A stretch of 64,000 bases of DNA from positions 1,488,001 to 1,552,000 of the forward strand of contig NC_007802.1 in NCBI RefSeq assembly GCF_000013565.1. The letters run 5' to 3'. The translations under genes and the position numbers were made by a program. Below are positions 8,168 through 16,763 of the stretch, piece by piece. Positions within the stretch are counted from its first letter, which is position 1; every line of letters begins with the position of its first letter. The notes below the pieces were generated by a model that was not told the DNA's origin, did not search any database, and was given only the letters and a program-made list of their open reading frames with translations. This stretch comes from Jannaschia sp. CCS1. GTDB taxonomy: Bacteria > Pseudomonadota > Alphaproteobacteria > Rhodobacterales > Rhodobacteraceae.

Positions 8168-8782
8168 TCAGCGGTGACGTTCTAGGAAAACGTTCGTCTC
8201 TGCTTTAGTTGGCGGCTCGCCCGCGAAGATTTCCGCGTATTGGCACCCGGCCCGTGCGCGTTGCAAGCGGGGCTCGGACACGTCCATCGAATAGTATCCG
8301 GTTTGGGTGAGGATGACGGTCAATGCGCGGAAATGCGCGGCATCCCCTGTTTTGCCAAACCGCTCAAACATTGCTTTGACGGCGGCCAGTCGGTCTTTGT
8401 CAGATTGATCGACAATGGCTTGCAGGCGGGCATCGTTGCGCGCCCAGTTTCGGATCGCGAGATCAAGCGGTGCATCAAACAAGTCATTGTCGATCCAGCA
8501 ATCTATGAGGTTAAAGAGCGCCTCGCAAAGGCTATGCGCAGGCATCGCACAGCGTTCCAGAATGATGCCCGTGTTGCGGGTCTGCCAGATGTCGATGATG
8601 CCGTCATGAAGCTCTGACAGGTCCTTAAAGTGCCAGTAGAAACCGGTGCGTGTAAGGTTCAGTGTCTTAGCCAGCGGCATGATTTTTAACGCTTCGATGC
8701 CCTCTGATACGAAGAGGTCATAGGCCGCGTTGAGCCAGATCTCCCGGGTTGCGCGCGCTCTTGTGGGGGGGGCAATGTTCAT
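8168..8782 (-). CDS. TetR-family transcriptional regulator
   Basis: A 204-residue TetR protein: N-terminal HTH (REIWLNAAYDLFVSEGIEALKIMPLAKTLNLTRTGFYWHFKDLSEL) and a helical ligand domain. It is divergent from the flavin oxidoreductase gene at 8877, and the 94-nt intergenic region holds two near-identical palindromes (8801-8816, 8834-8849). Repression of the oxidoreductase/racemase/cyclodeaminase operon is therefore likely, with derepression by a substrate or intermediate. Confidence 0.87.
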   Translation of the reverse strand: MNIAPPTRARATREIWLNAAYDLFVSEGIEALKIMPLAKTLNLTRTGFYWHFKDLSELHDGIIDIWQTRNTGIILERCAMPAHSLCEALFNLIDCWIDNDLFDAPLDLAIRNWARNDARLQAIVDQSDKDRLAAVKAMFERFGKTGDAAHFRALTVILTQTGYYSMDVSEPRLQRARAGCQYAEIFAGEPPTKAETNVFLERHR

Positions 8783-8800
8783 ACCGCGAGACTACGGAAC

Positions 8801-8816
8801 TTGACAGGTGTGTCAA
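8801..8816. promoter_or_regulatory. TetR operator copy 1
   Basis: TTGACAGGTGTGTCAA: perfect 6-bp arms with a 4-nt spacer between the divergent tetR and oxidoreductase genes. The left arm is also a perfect -35-like TTGACA. Confidence 0.65.
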
Positions 8817-8833
8817 TTGGCGGAAGTGTCGGC

Positions 8834-8849
8834 TTGACACCTATGTCAG
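8834..8849. promoter_or_regulatory. TetR operator copy 2
   Basis: TTGACACCTATGTCAG: the same arms as the first copy with one mismatch, 33 bp further on (about three helical turns), 28 nt before the ATG of the oxidoreductase gene. Confidence 0.6.
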
Positions 8850-8876
8850 GTCAGAGCCGCCTAAGAAGGATCCGCC

Positions 8877-10922
8877 ATGTCCACCGACCCGCTTCTTCAG
8901 CCGTTTCAGCTTAAACACCTCACCCTGCGCAACCGCATCATGACCACCAGTCATGAACCTGCCTATCCGCAGGACGGCATGCCCAAGGAACGCTACGCCG
9001 CCTATCACGCTGAGCGCGCCAAGGCCGGAGTGGCACTGGCGATGACGGCAGGATCGGCTGCGGTCAGCCGCGACAGCCCGCCGGTGTTCAACAACATCTT
9101 GGCCTATAAGGACGAGGTCGTGCCGTGGATCCAGAACCTGACGGACGCGGTGCATGAACACGACTGCGCGGTGATGATCCAGCTGACGCACCTCGGGCGG
9201 CGGACCAACTGGAACAAAGGGGATTGGTTGCCATCTGTGTCATCCTCCAAGCACCGCGAACCTGCGCACCGCGCCTACCCAAAGCTGATTGAGGATTGGG
9301 ACATTGACCGCATTATCAATGATTTTGCCGATGCTGCTGAGCGCATGAAAGCGGGCGGCATGGACGGGATCGAATTGCAGGTCTACGGCCACCTGCTCGA
9401 TCAATTCTGGTCACCGCTGACCAATGATCTGGTGGGGCCATACGGGGCCGATACGCTGGAAAACCGTATGCGGTTCCCGATGGATGTGGTGGAGGCGATA
9501 CGCAAACGCGTGGGCACAGAGTTCATCGTGGGCCTACGCTACACGGCGGATGAGGCGCAGAAAGGCGGGATTACTCCCGACGAAGGTTTGGAAATCTCCA
9601 AACGCCTTGCCGCGACGGGGCAGGTGGATTTCCTGAACGTCATCAAAGGGCGCATCCATACCGATCCGGCCATGACTGACATGATCCCTGTTCAGGGCAT
9701 GAAATCCGCCCCGCACCTCGATTTCGCGGGCGAGGTCCGCAAGACCACAGGGATGCCCACCTTCCACGCCGCTCGAATTCCCGATGTGGCGACCGCACGG
9801 CACGCCGTTCAAGCGGGTCTGCTGGATATGGTGGGCATGACCCGCGCCCATATGGCTGATCCGCATGTGGTTCGCAAAATCATCGAAGGGCGCGAGGATG
9901 ATATCCGCCCCTGCGTCGGCGCGACTTACTGCCTAGATCGCATCTATCAGGCGGGCGAAGCGCTTTGCCTCCACAACGCCGCCACGGGCCGTGAGTTGTC
10001 CATGCCTCATGATATTCCCACGACGGACGCCAAGAAGAAGGTCGTTATCATCGGTGCAGGCCCCGCAGGACTGGAAGCCGCGCGCGTCGCGGCGGAGCGC
10101 GGCCATGACGTGACCGTGTTGGAGGCTGCGCCAGAGGCTGGCGGGCAGGTGCGCCTGACAGCACGCTCCCCCCGCCGTCGCGAGATGATCGGCATCATCG
10201 ACTGGCGTATGGCGCAATGCGCCGCCCGCGATGTGACGTTCCATTTCAACACATGGGCCGAAGCGGGCGATGTGACGGCATTGAACCCCGATGTGGTGAT
10301 TGTTGCAACTGGCGGCCTGCCGAACCTGGAATTGTTCGAGCAGAAGGGCGAGCAGGCGCATGTTGTGTCCACGTGGGATATCATCTCGGGCGATGTTAAA
10401 CCTGCGGTTAAGGTGCTGATCTATGATGAAAGCGGCGACCACCCCGCGCTGCAAGCCGCTGAAATTGCGGCCAATGCGGGGTCGTCTGTCGAAATTATGA
10501 CGCCGGATCGCACTTTCTCACCCGATGTAATGGCGATGAATCTGGTGCCCTACATGCGCTCGCTGCAAGACAAGGACGTGACCTTTACCGTCACGCGCCG
10601 CTTGATGGGGGTCGTGCGGAGCGGCGACACATTGACCGCAACAATCGGCACCGATTACAGCGACCACACGTATGCGGCCGAGGTCGATCAGGTCGTCGTT
10701 AACTACGGCACCCTGCCGCTGGATGACCTGTATTTCGACCTCAAACCATCGTCCTCCAACCTCGGCGAGGTGGACTACGACGCGCTGATCGCAGGCACCT
10801 CGCAGACGGTCCACAGCAACGACACCGGCACCTTCAAACTGTTCCGCATCGGCGATGCCGTGTCGGCCCGCAACACCCACGCCGCCATCTACGACGCCCT
10901 GCGTCTGGTTAAGGATCTCTGA
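8877..10922 (+). CDS. NADH:flavin oxidoreductase / trimethylamine-dehydrogenase-like demethylase
   Basis: A 681-residue two-domain enzyme. Residues 1-370 form an old-yellow-enzyme TIM barrel binding FMN; residues about 386-681 form a FAD/NAD(P)-binding module starting with [14 protein letters not shown]. This is the layout of trimethylamine/dimethylamine dehydrogenase, 2,4-dienoyl-CoA reductase and N-methylproline demethylases. Of the four 4Fe-4S cysteines of TMADH (C-x2-C-x2-C-x12-C) the second is Ala here: C346, A349, C352 and C364. The following genes act on proline-like compounds, so demethylation of an N-methylated proline derivative is a reasonable guess; other substrates are not excluded. 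First gene of a TetR-controlled operon, with AGGATCC-like leader before ATG. Confidence 0.82.
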   Translation: MSTDPLLQPFQLKHLTLRNRIMTTSHEPAYPQDGMPKERYAAYHAERAKAGVALAMTAGSAAVSRDSPPVFNNILAYKDEVVPWIQNLTDAVHEHDCAVMIQLTHLGRRTNWNKGDWLPSVSSSKHREPAHRAYPKLIEDWDIDRIINDFADAAERMKAGGMDGIELQVYGHLLDQFWSPLTNDLVGPYGADTLENRMRFPMDVVEAIRKRVGTEFIVGLRYTADEAQKGGITPDEGLEISKRLAATGQVDFLNVIKGRIHTDPAMTDMIPVQGMKSAPHLDFAGEVRKTTGMPTFHAARIPDVATARHAVQAGLLDMVGMTRAHMADPHVVRKIIEGREDDIRPCVGATYCLDRIYQAGEALCLHNAATGRELSMPHDIPTTDAKKKVVIIGAGPAGLEAARVAAERGHDVTVLEAAPEAGGQVRLTARSPRRREMIGIIDWRMAQCAARDVTFHFNTWAEAGDVTALNPDVVIVATGGLPNLELFEQKGEQAHVVSTWDIISGDVKPAVKVLIYDESGDHPALQAAEIAANAGSSVEIMTPDRTFSPDVMAMNLVPYMRSLQDKDVTFTVTRRLMGVVRSGDTLTATIGTDYSDHTYAAEVDQVVVNYGTLPLDDLYFDLKPSSSNLGEVDYDALIAGTSQTVHSNDTGTFKLFRIGDAVSARNTHAAIYDALRLVKDL

Positions 10923-10923
10923 A

Positions 10924-11964
10924 ATGCGCAGCTCTAAGACCATCCACGTCGTGTCTTGCCATGCCGAAGGCGAAGTGGGCGATGTGATCGTCGGCGGCGT
11001 CGCTCCGCCCCCCGGCAAAACCCTATGGGAGCAGCGCACATGGGTCGCCAAAGACGAGACCTTGCGCAACTTCATGCTAAACGAGCCACGCGGAGGCGTG
11101 TTTCGCCATGTAAACCTGCTCGTGCCGCCGGTTCACCCCGAGGCGCAGATGGGCTGGATCATCATGGAGCCAGAGGACACGCCGCCGATGTCGGGGTCGA
11201 ACTCAATCTGCGTGTCCACGGTACTTTTGGACAGCGGGATCATCCCGATGACGGAACCGATCACGGAAATGACCTTGGAAGCCCCCGGCGGGCTTGTCCG
11301 CGTGCGGGCCGAATGTGCGAACGGCAAGGCAGAGCGGATCACCGTGCGCAACGTGCCGTCGTTTGCAGGCGAATTGGGCGTGCCGCTTGATGTGCCAAAC
11401 CTTGGCCAGATAAGCGTCGACACAGCCTTTGGCGGCGATAGCTTTGTCGTGGTCGATGCGGCAGCGCTTGGGTTCAAACTGGTCGCTTCCGAGGCCAAGG
11501 CGCTGGCCGACCTCGGCGTCGCGATCACCAACGCGGCCAACGCGCAGCTGACATTCCACCACCCCGATAACCCTGATTGGCGACACTTCTCTTTCTGTCT
11601 GTTCGCCGGGCCCATCACACGGCAAGGCCACCACCTGACCACCTCCGCCGCCGTGGCCATCCAGCCCGGCAAAATTGACCGCTCGCCGACAGGCACCGCC
11701 GCATCTGCCCGTATGGCGCTACTGCACGCGCGCGGCGAGATGCAGGTGGGGGAGACGCTCACGGCGCGGTCCATCATCAACTCGGAATTCCACGGCCGCA
11801 TCGCCGGGACGACACCCGTTGGTGATACCCCTGCGATCATCCCCGAAATCACCGGCCGCGCATGGATCACCGGCACGCACCAACACATGCTGGACCCCGA
11901 TGATCCGTGGCCCGAAGGCTATCGCCTCCGCGATACATGGCCCGACCTGAAGGGGCACACATAG
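10924..11964 (+). CDS. proline racemase family protein (possible trans-3-hydroxy-L-proline dehydratase)
   Basis: A 346-residue member of the proline racemase superfamily. In racemases and 4-hydroxyproline epimerases both catalytic bases are Cys (MCGH and SPCGT motifs). Here the first motif reads MSGSN with Ser90 and the second SPTGT with Thr256. Thr at the second position is typical of trans-3-hydroxyproline dehydratases, which release pyrroline-2-carboxylate; Ser at the first is a less common combination. The gene begins 1 nt after the oxidoreductase stop codon and overlaps the next gene, so the three are one operon. Dehydration followed by reduction by the downstream protein would give proline. 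Confidence 0.75.
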   Translation: MRSSKTIHVVSCHAEGEVGDVIVGGVAPPPGKTLWEQRTWVAKDETLRNFMLNEPRGGVFRHVNLLVPPVHPEAQMGWIIMEPEDTPPMSGSNSICVSTVLLDSGIIPMTEPITEMTLEAPGGLVRVRAECANGKAERITVRNVPSFAGELGVPLDVPNLGQISVDTAFGGDSFVVVDAAALGFKLVASEAKALADLGVAITNAANAQLTFHHPDNPDWRHFSFCLFAGPITRQGHHLTTSAAVAIQPGKIDRSPTGTAASARMALLHARGEMQVGETLTARSIINSEFHGRIAGTTPVGDTPAIIPEITGRAWITGTHQHMLDPDDPWPEGYRLRDTWPDLKGHT

Positions 11965-12908
11965 TGGCGGATATGAACATTCCCTACCTGTCGCAGGACG
12001 ATTTGATCGGGCTGGGGCTGAGCACGACACAGATCATCGACAGCATCGACGACGCCATTCGCGGCAGCGTGACCGGCACGGTCTGGTCCGCGCCCAAGGC
12101 GGTCATCACGCCCCCCGATGACCCGCGCTACATGATGGCGGCCCTTGCGGCGATGGATAACCCGTCGCTGCTGGCAGTCAAAACTGTTGTCCTGAACCCC
12201 GAAAATACGGCTAACGGATTGCCGCAGATCAACGGCCTCGTGACCATGCTCGACAGTGTCACCGGACTGCCTGTGGCCGTGCTGGACGGCAATTGGATCA
12301 CCGAGGTGCGCACCGCAGGCCTCAGCGCGCTTGCCGCGAAATATATGGCCGATCCGGGTGCCAAAACCATCGGCTTTGTGGGCTGTGGCGCGCAGGCACG
12401 AAGCCACCTTGATGCCTTCGCGGACCTCTTTGATCTGGAGCATATGGTCTATTTCGGGCGGGGTCAGGCCAATCAGGATCGTCTCGCCGCACTGGCCCAC
12501 GCGCGCGGGCTGACCACGGCGGCCTGTGCCTCGGGGCAAGAGGTTGTGCAGTCGTGCGACCTGCTGGTGACGACTGTCACGCACACGGGAGGTGCGGCTC
12601 CGTTCCTTGATGCTTCTGGCATGAAAGCGGGATCCTTTGCGGCGGTCGTGGATCTGGCCGCCCCATGGAAGCGCGACACTTTCGGGGCGCTGGACTGCGT
12701 GGCAATTGATGATCTCACACAAGAGGCGGCGCTGCCCAACAAGCTGTGCGATCCGGCCCTGATCCACGGTGACCTGACGGGTTTGGTCACCGGGCAATTA
12801 CAGGGGCGCAAGGGCCAAAGTGATCGAACGGCCTTCGTCTTTCGAGGGCACGCCCTCGGCGACTTGGCGTTGTCCGCGCTGGCCATCGAAACGTATCGAA
12901 CGCTCTAA
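11964..12908 (+). CDS. ornithine cyclodeaminase / mu-crystallin family protein (possible pyrroline-2-carboxylate reductase)
   Basis: A 314-residue protein of the OCD/mu-crystallin family with a Rossmann motif (GFVGCGAQARSHLDAF, around residue 135), an AVKTVVLNP segment and EVRTAGLSALAAKYM. Members reduce cyclic imines such as pyrroline-2-carboxylate or deaminate ornithine. Next to a hydroxyproline-dehydratase-like gene the reductase role fits best. The GTG at 11964 overlaps the previous stop (TAGTG) and has AAGGGG 8 nt upstream; the in-frame ATG at 11973 is farther from it. Last gene of the operon. Confidence 0.78.
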   Translation: MADMNIPYLSQDDLIGLGLSTTQIIDSIDDAIRGSVTGTVWSAPKAVITPPDDPRYMMAALAAMDNPSLLAVKTVVLNPENTANGLPQINGLVTMLDSVTGLPVAVLDGNWITEVRTAGLSALAAKYMADPGAKTIGFVGCGAQARSHLDAFADLFDLEHMVYFGRGQANQDRLAALAHARGLTTAACASGQEVVQSCDLLVTTVTHTGGAAPFLDASGMKAGSFAAVVDLAAPWKRDTFGALDCVAIDDLTQEAALPNKLCDPALIHGDLTGLVTGQLQGRKGQSDRTAFVFRGHALGDLALSALAIETYRTL

Positions 12909-13269
12909 TTGGTCTGTGATATTATGTGAAGCGGCTCATTCGCAAGCTCGACCTAAGTGGTGAACCAGACGTTCGCTGCGGCGCAGAAGGTAAGCAACAA
13001 GGCTCAATGCTGCCATTCTCTGCGTCGCAGCATCGCCCGAAGAGCCAGCCATCGCGTCGTCGCTCGCGGCCCTCTCCGGACCTTCGACCCGACAGTAATA
13101 TGTTTTGTTTATATCAACTAAGCGGACGTTGGTGGAGCAGGTTGTCAAGCTGAGCGATTTCTGTTCTGCGGGTTCTTCGAACTCCGACCAGAACGTGCTA
13201 CCGCCGCAACAATCTGGCATTAGATACAATAGCTAGTCGATATCGACATCTCGGTACAAGATGTGCTAG
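12909..13269. other. non-coding gap before the Detocs operon
   Basis: No gene is supported. It holds degenerate intergenic-repeat sequence (TCTGCGTCGCAGCATC near 13019). Closer to the operon are a perfect 12-bp palindrome GTCGATATCGAC (13236-13247) and, directly after it, a small hairpin ACATCT/AGATGT. These could be operator or promoter-proximal elements of the operon; no clear -35/-10 pair was identified. Confidence 0.4.
13236..13247. promoter_or_regulatory. palindrome upstream of Detocs operon
   Basis: GTCGATATCGAC is a perfect 12-bp palindrome about 70-80 nt before the likely start of the sensor kinase gene. Its function is unknown; it may be a regulator site. Confidence 0.25.
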
Positions 13270-13317
13270 CTCTTAAGTTCCTTTGCGGAGCAAGCGTCTG
13301 AGCCAACTTCGATTGAT

Positions 13318-16317
13318 TTGGGTCGCAAATTGAAGTGGGTGCCAAACAACTTGACTGAGCAAAACGCCATAAGCCTGTTCGCCATTCGGAATAAGGCTGT
13401 GAGGAATATCTTACGCGGCATCCTGGCGGCCGATAAGCCTTCTGTTTCCCGTCAAGCGATGCGGCGGTTGAAAAAAGAGGCGAGCAGTCTTGATCTTGAA
13501 AAAGCATTCCAATTCTTGATTACAAGTCCAACCTCCCAACATGTGTCTATAGCTCCAATTTTTCCTGCAAACATCGAGGATTGTACATCTGCTCCCTATC
13601 TGGGTGACAGTCGCGTAGAAGCTGAGCTGGCAATACAAAAGGCACGCTTTGGAGCCTCAGAGCAGGAACTGTTGCGAGCGATCTCTTCCGTTAAGCAGAT
13701 CAATGAAGCGGTTTTTGAGCGAGATGGTGTTCGTGTCTCCCAACTGCTTCAGGAACATGCGGACGACTTTGGAATCTCGCTCTTCATGATGAGAAAGGCG
13801 CTGAGCCTCAGGCATACAGAATTCTCGAAAGAGGGTAGCTTGCGGCTTAGTGCGGTAATCGACCCATTTCTTTCTAAACGCCGTCATATACTTGCAGTCG
13901 CATTCGAAGACAGCGTTGACGAACAGCTTAGCTACATTCGAGTCCGTCGGACGTTTCTTTCCCACGTGAAGAATGCGCGGATTGCCAGAGCAATAAGCCC
14001 AGTTTTGCAAGACTTTTTATCACCTGTTTCTTGGCCGCCTGAGCAGATTTTGACCCCGCTGGAAGCATACTCTCGTTGGGGTGTGCTCGACTCACTAGAG
14101 TTCTTAGAGCGATGTTTGAGCGATCAGAATCCTAGGTTCAGAGAAGACGTAGCAAAGAAAATTCACGGTGTCATACCGGAAAATGTCCACAGAGCATGGA
14201 TTGATGCTTTCGGGGAAATCCGCTTCAACGAAGTTGTCAATCTTTTGCAAGGTGATCAAGATTTTCTCGAATACCGAGTGTTCCGCCACTCTCTAGCGTG
14301 GTCGGAAGTCAATGATGTGATGGATTATAGGCGAAGAATCGAGATCGGGTTTGGTCATCGCCTAGACGGGGTCTTCCGGGATCGTGAAATCGATCAAACG
14401 TTAGTAGAATCAGGTATTTCTAGAGTAGATCATCTATTGCCATCCGGTGGATTGTCGGATCTTCCTGAACTGCCAATTAATACGCGAACTTGCGGAACTT
14501 TTCACCGGACCTTGGCGCTTACAGGAGCTCTGAGCGCTAACGGATCAACTTTGGAGGTTGCTGGCGGCAAAAACCTTCTTAAGCTTTTGGACCGAACGAT
14601 GGACGTTTCTCAACTGTTGTCGCTTCCAGAGCTAACAAAGTTCATACCAATTAGTTCTGGCGACAGACTCTACGAGTATTTGCGAACGGCGTTGAGGTTT
14701 GATGCCGAAGAAAATCGCGTTTCAGATCATGCATTTAGAAGAGCTACTCAGGACGTAGTCGGTCAAGACTTTAGCGGAGACATTGTCAAATTTGCTCAGT
14801 ATCTTGATGGTGGAGCTCCGAATGTTGCGGAACATCTGTTCGTGATCTGCAATGAATATTTTCTAACAGAACTCTATCTTCTATTTGAGGATTCGAATGC
14901 CGTTATAGACGCACAAGCTGATCTTCTGGAGTGGTATGGTGAGAGCCGCGAAGATGAAGACGCTGCACTTCGAGCTAAATCTCACCGGCTAAACCTTAGG
15001 CTCCGCAAAGTCAGAGGAAGCATCGACGACACCAGGATCTATGTTGATCAACTGAAGTTTCAATACTGGGCTACGGAAACAATAGCTTCTTCGCTTCGTG
15101 AACTCGCAAGTATTGGTGATGCGATCTCTAAACTTGATGAAGCAACTCCAAATTTAAACGATCCTATCGCAGCAGTTGAAGACCCGAGAGCAAGGCTGTT
15201 TCAGGTGTTAAATTTGGCCTATAAAGAGTTCTGCACAAATGAGTTCTACGGCGTCGATTCTTACATAGGCAGGCGGATCAGGCATGGAACACTTCACGGT
15301 GTTTTGGTTGCTGAGCTCAAAGAACCGGTTGACGCGATTGCTGATCAATTTGCCGCATCATCCCCTGAGTTCTCGAGCTTTGTCCGGTTGTGGCATAAAG
15401 AAGTTGAAACCGTCGTAAAAACCTTCGGCCTTGAGCTGTTGAGAGTAAGGTCAAGCGAGCGCAAAGCGGGTCTCATCATCCCAACGATAGGTGACAGCGA
15501 CAAGCGAAACACTGCTCTAAACATGCTGAACTCGGTGGCTACCGCTCTTGCGGAAGATCGCGGCGCAGGTGTTGCGATCAGCTACATTTATGACTTCTGT
15601 TGGTTGCTTCTAGAGATCGACCTCAAGAGATTGAGAGCAGCGGCGTTGGCGGCACAGCATGAGCTAGTAATCAGGCCCAAACAGCACATTTCGGGCAGTG
15701 GCAGCGAACTAGAAGCTCAGATTCTGGATGCAGCGCGTCACCTCAACACAGAACTTCAGCAGAGATTTGAGCAACTTGTTGGTTGGCTGACTCGACCATC
15801 AAACGTGAGTCCATCAGCAACATTGTCTCTTCTTTTCCACGCAGTGATACTTGAGGTGCAAGGACGTTATTCCGGCTTTTTTCCAAAGTGGGTTGAACTG
15901 GGTGAAACCGGTATCGACATGTTTGGTCATCGATTCCACACATTCTATGACGTCCTCTTTGTGCTAGTGGACAACGCTGCAAAGCATGGCGACAGGGCGG
16001 GTGAAGTTCAATTTGAAGTTCAGTCAAACTCCGTGTCGCCCAGTACCTCTGAAATCACGATGAGTGTCACTTCAAGCCTTAGATCTGGACAAGACGAGTC
16101 TAGCAATCAAGCCATCACGGCAGCAATGAACTCGGATATCGGCGCTGCCATGTTGGAAGACAAAAACAGTGGGTTGAGAAAGATCCGAGTTCTGGTTGAA
16201 GATGTCGATGAGCTGAGTGATTTCACTGTCAATTTTGGTGAAGGCAGAGTCACGTTTTCGGTCGTTATGAGCCTTGTAATGACAGGTACTGAACAAAGGA
16301 CTGAGGCTGCCGAATGA
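13318..16317 (+). CDS. dtcA: Detocs sensor kinase-like protein DtcA
   Basis: A large protein of about 999 residues. The first ~640 residues are helical and unlike known folds to me; the C-terminus carries a GHKL ATPase domain with N-box DVLFVLVDNAAKHGD (Asn886, His889), a degenerate G2-like NSGLRKIRVL and a final GEGRVTFSVVMS strand. A conserved-looking RIRHGTLHG segment (His656, His660) is a candidate phospho-acceptor region. It overlaps a receiver gene by 4 nt, which in turn overlaps a receiver-nucleosidase gene; this trio is the architecture of Detocs, an anti-phage two-component system. The start is uncertain: TTG 13318 is the first standard start codon after the in-frame stop at 13267. 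G+C is low (28 of 60 in the line at 14581). Confidence 0.82.
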   Translation: MGRKLKWVPNNLTEQNAISLFAIRNKAVRNILRGILAADKPSVSRQAMRRLKKEASSLDLEKAFQFLITSPTSQHVSIAPIFPANIEDCTSAPYLGDSRVEAELAIQKARFGASEQELLRAISSVKQINEAVFERDGVRVSQLLQEHADDFGISLFMMRKALSLRHTEFSKEGSLRLSAVIDPFLSKRRHILAVAFEDSVDEQLSYIRVRRTFLSHVKNARIARAISPVLQDFLSPVSWPPEQILTPLEAYSRWGVLDSLEFLERCLSDQNPRFREDVAKKIHGVIPENVHRAWIDAFGEIRFNEVVNLLQGDQDFLEYRVFRHSLAWSEVNDVMDYRRRIEIGFGHRLDGVFRDREIDQTLVESGISRVDHLLPSGGLSDLPELPINTRTCGTFHRTLALTGALSANGSTLEVAGGKNLLKLLDRTMDVSQLLSLPELTKFIPISSGDRLYEYLRTALRFDAEENRVSDHAFRRATQDVVGQDFSGDIVKFAQYLDGGAPNVAEHLFVICNEYFLTELYLLFEDSNAVIDAQADLLEWYGESREDEDAALRAKSHRLNLRLRKVRGSIDDTRIYVDQLKFQYWATETIASSLRELASIGDAISKLDEATPNLNDPIAAVEDPRARLFQVLNLAYKEFCTNEFYGVDSYIGRRIRHGTLHGVLVAELKEPVDAIADQFAASSPEFSSFVRLWHKEVETVVKTFGLELLRVRSSERKAGLIIPTIGDSDKRNTALNMLNSVATALAEDRGAGVAISYIYDFCWLLLEIDLKRLRAAALAAQHELVIRPKQHISGSGSELEAQILDAARHLNTELQQRFEQLVGWLTRPSNVSPSATLSLLFHAVILEVQGRYSGFFPKWVELGETGIDMFGHRFHTFYDVLFVLVDNAAKHGDRAGEVQFEVQSNSVSPSTSEITMSVTSSLRSGQDESSNQAITAAMNSDIGAAMLEDKNSGLRKIRVLVEDVDELSDFTVNFGEGRVTFSVVMSLVMTGTEQRTEAAE

Positions 16318-16763
16318 AGGTACTTCTTGTCGAGGATGATGAGTATAAGCAGACCAAGGTTGAGGCTGCCCTAAGAAGCGTTGCTTCCGAACTGGACCTT
16401 GTAGTAGCAAAAACTGTTCGAGATGCCGTTGGCTGTATGCAGGGCGACGGATATGACCATATTGTCTTAGACATCGCTTTGCCTAGCCACGGCCAAGTTC
16501 CTGGTGGCGGAGCAGGGTTGCCAATGCCAGCAGGAGGGATCGAAGTCTTGCTCGAAATCTCTTACCAGTCTCGGCATGACCCCGTTACAATTCTCACTCA
16601 ATACCCTGAGATCGAGTATGATGGAAAGCTGGTCGATCTTACTCGTGCGCGGCGTTTCTTACAAAAAAACATCCAAGCAACCATCATCGACGTCATTCAC
16701 TTCGAGATGGACAACGAACTTTGGAAACACCAGTTAAAAAAGGCGATTTCTGGACGTGGCTGA
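16314..16763 (+). CDS. dtcB: Detocs stand-alone receiver protein DtcB
   Basis: A 149-residue single receiver domain: acidic pocket LLVEDDE (Asp8, Asp9), phospho-acceptor Asp53 in HIVLDIALP, Thr95 in VTILTQY and conserved Lys118 in RRFLQKN. There is no output domain. A Gly/Pro-rich insertion (GQVPGGGAGLPMPAGG) follows the phosphorylation site. In described Detocs systems the stand-alone receiver acts as a phosphate sink that prevents accidental activation of the effector. The ATG overlaps the dtcA stop (ATGA) and the 3' end overlaps dtcC by 8 nt, indicating strict co-translation. Confidence 0.85.
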   Translation: MKVLLVEDDEYKQTKVEAALRSVASELDLVVAKTVRDAVGCMQGDGYDHIVLDIALPSHGQVPGGGAGLPMPAGGIEVLLEISYQSRHDPVTILTQYPEIEYDGKLVDLTRARRFLQKNIQATIIDVIHFEMDNELWKHQLKKAISGRG

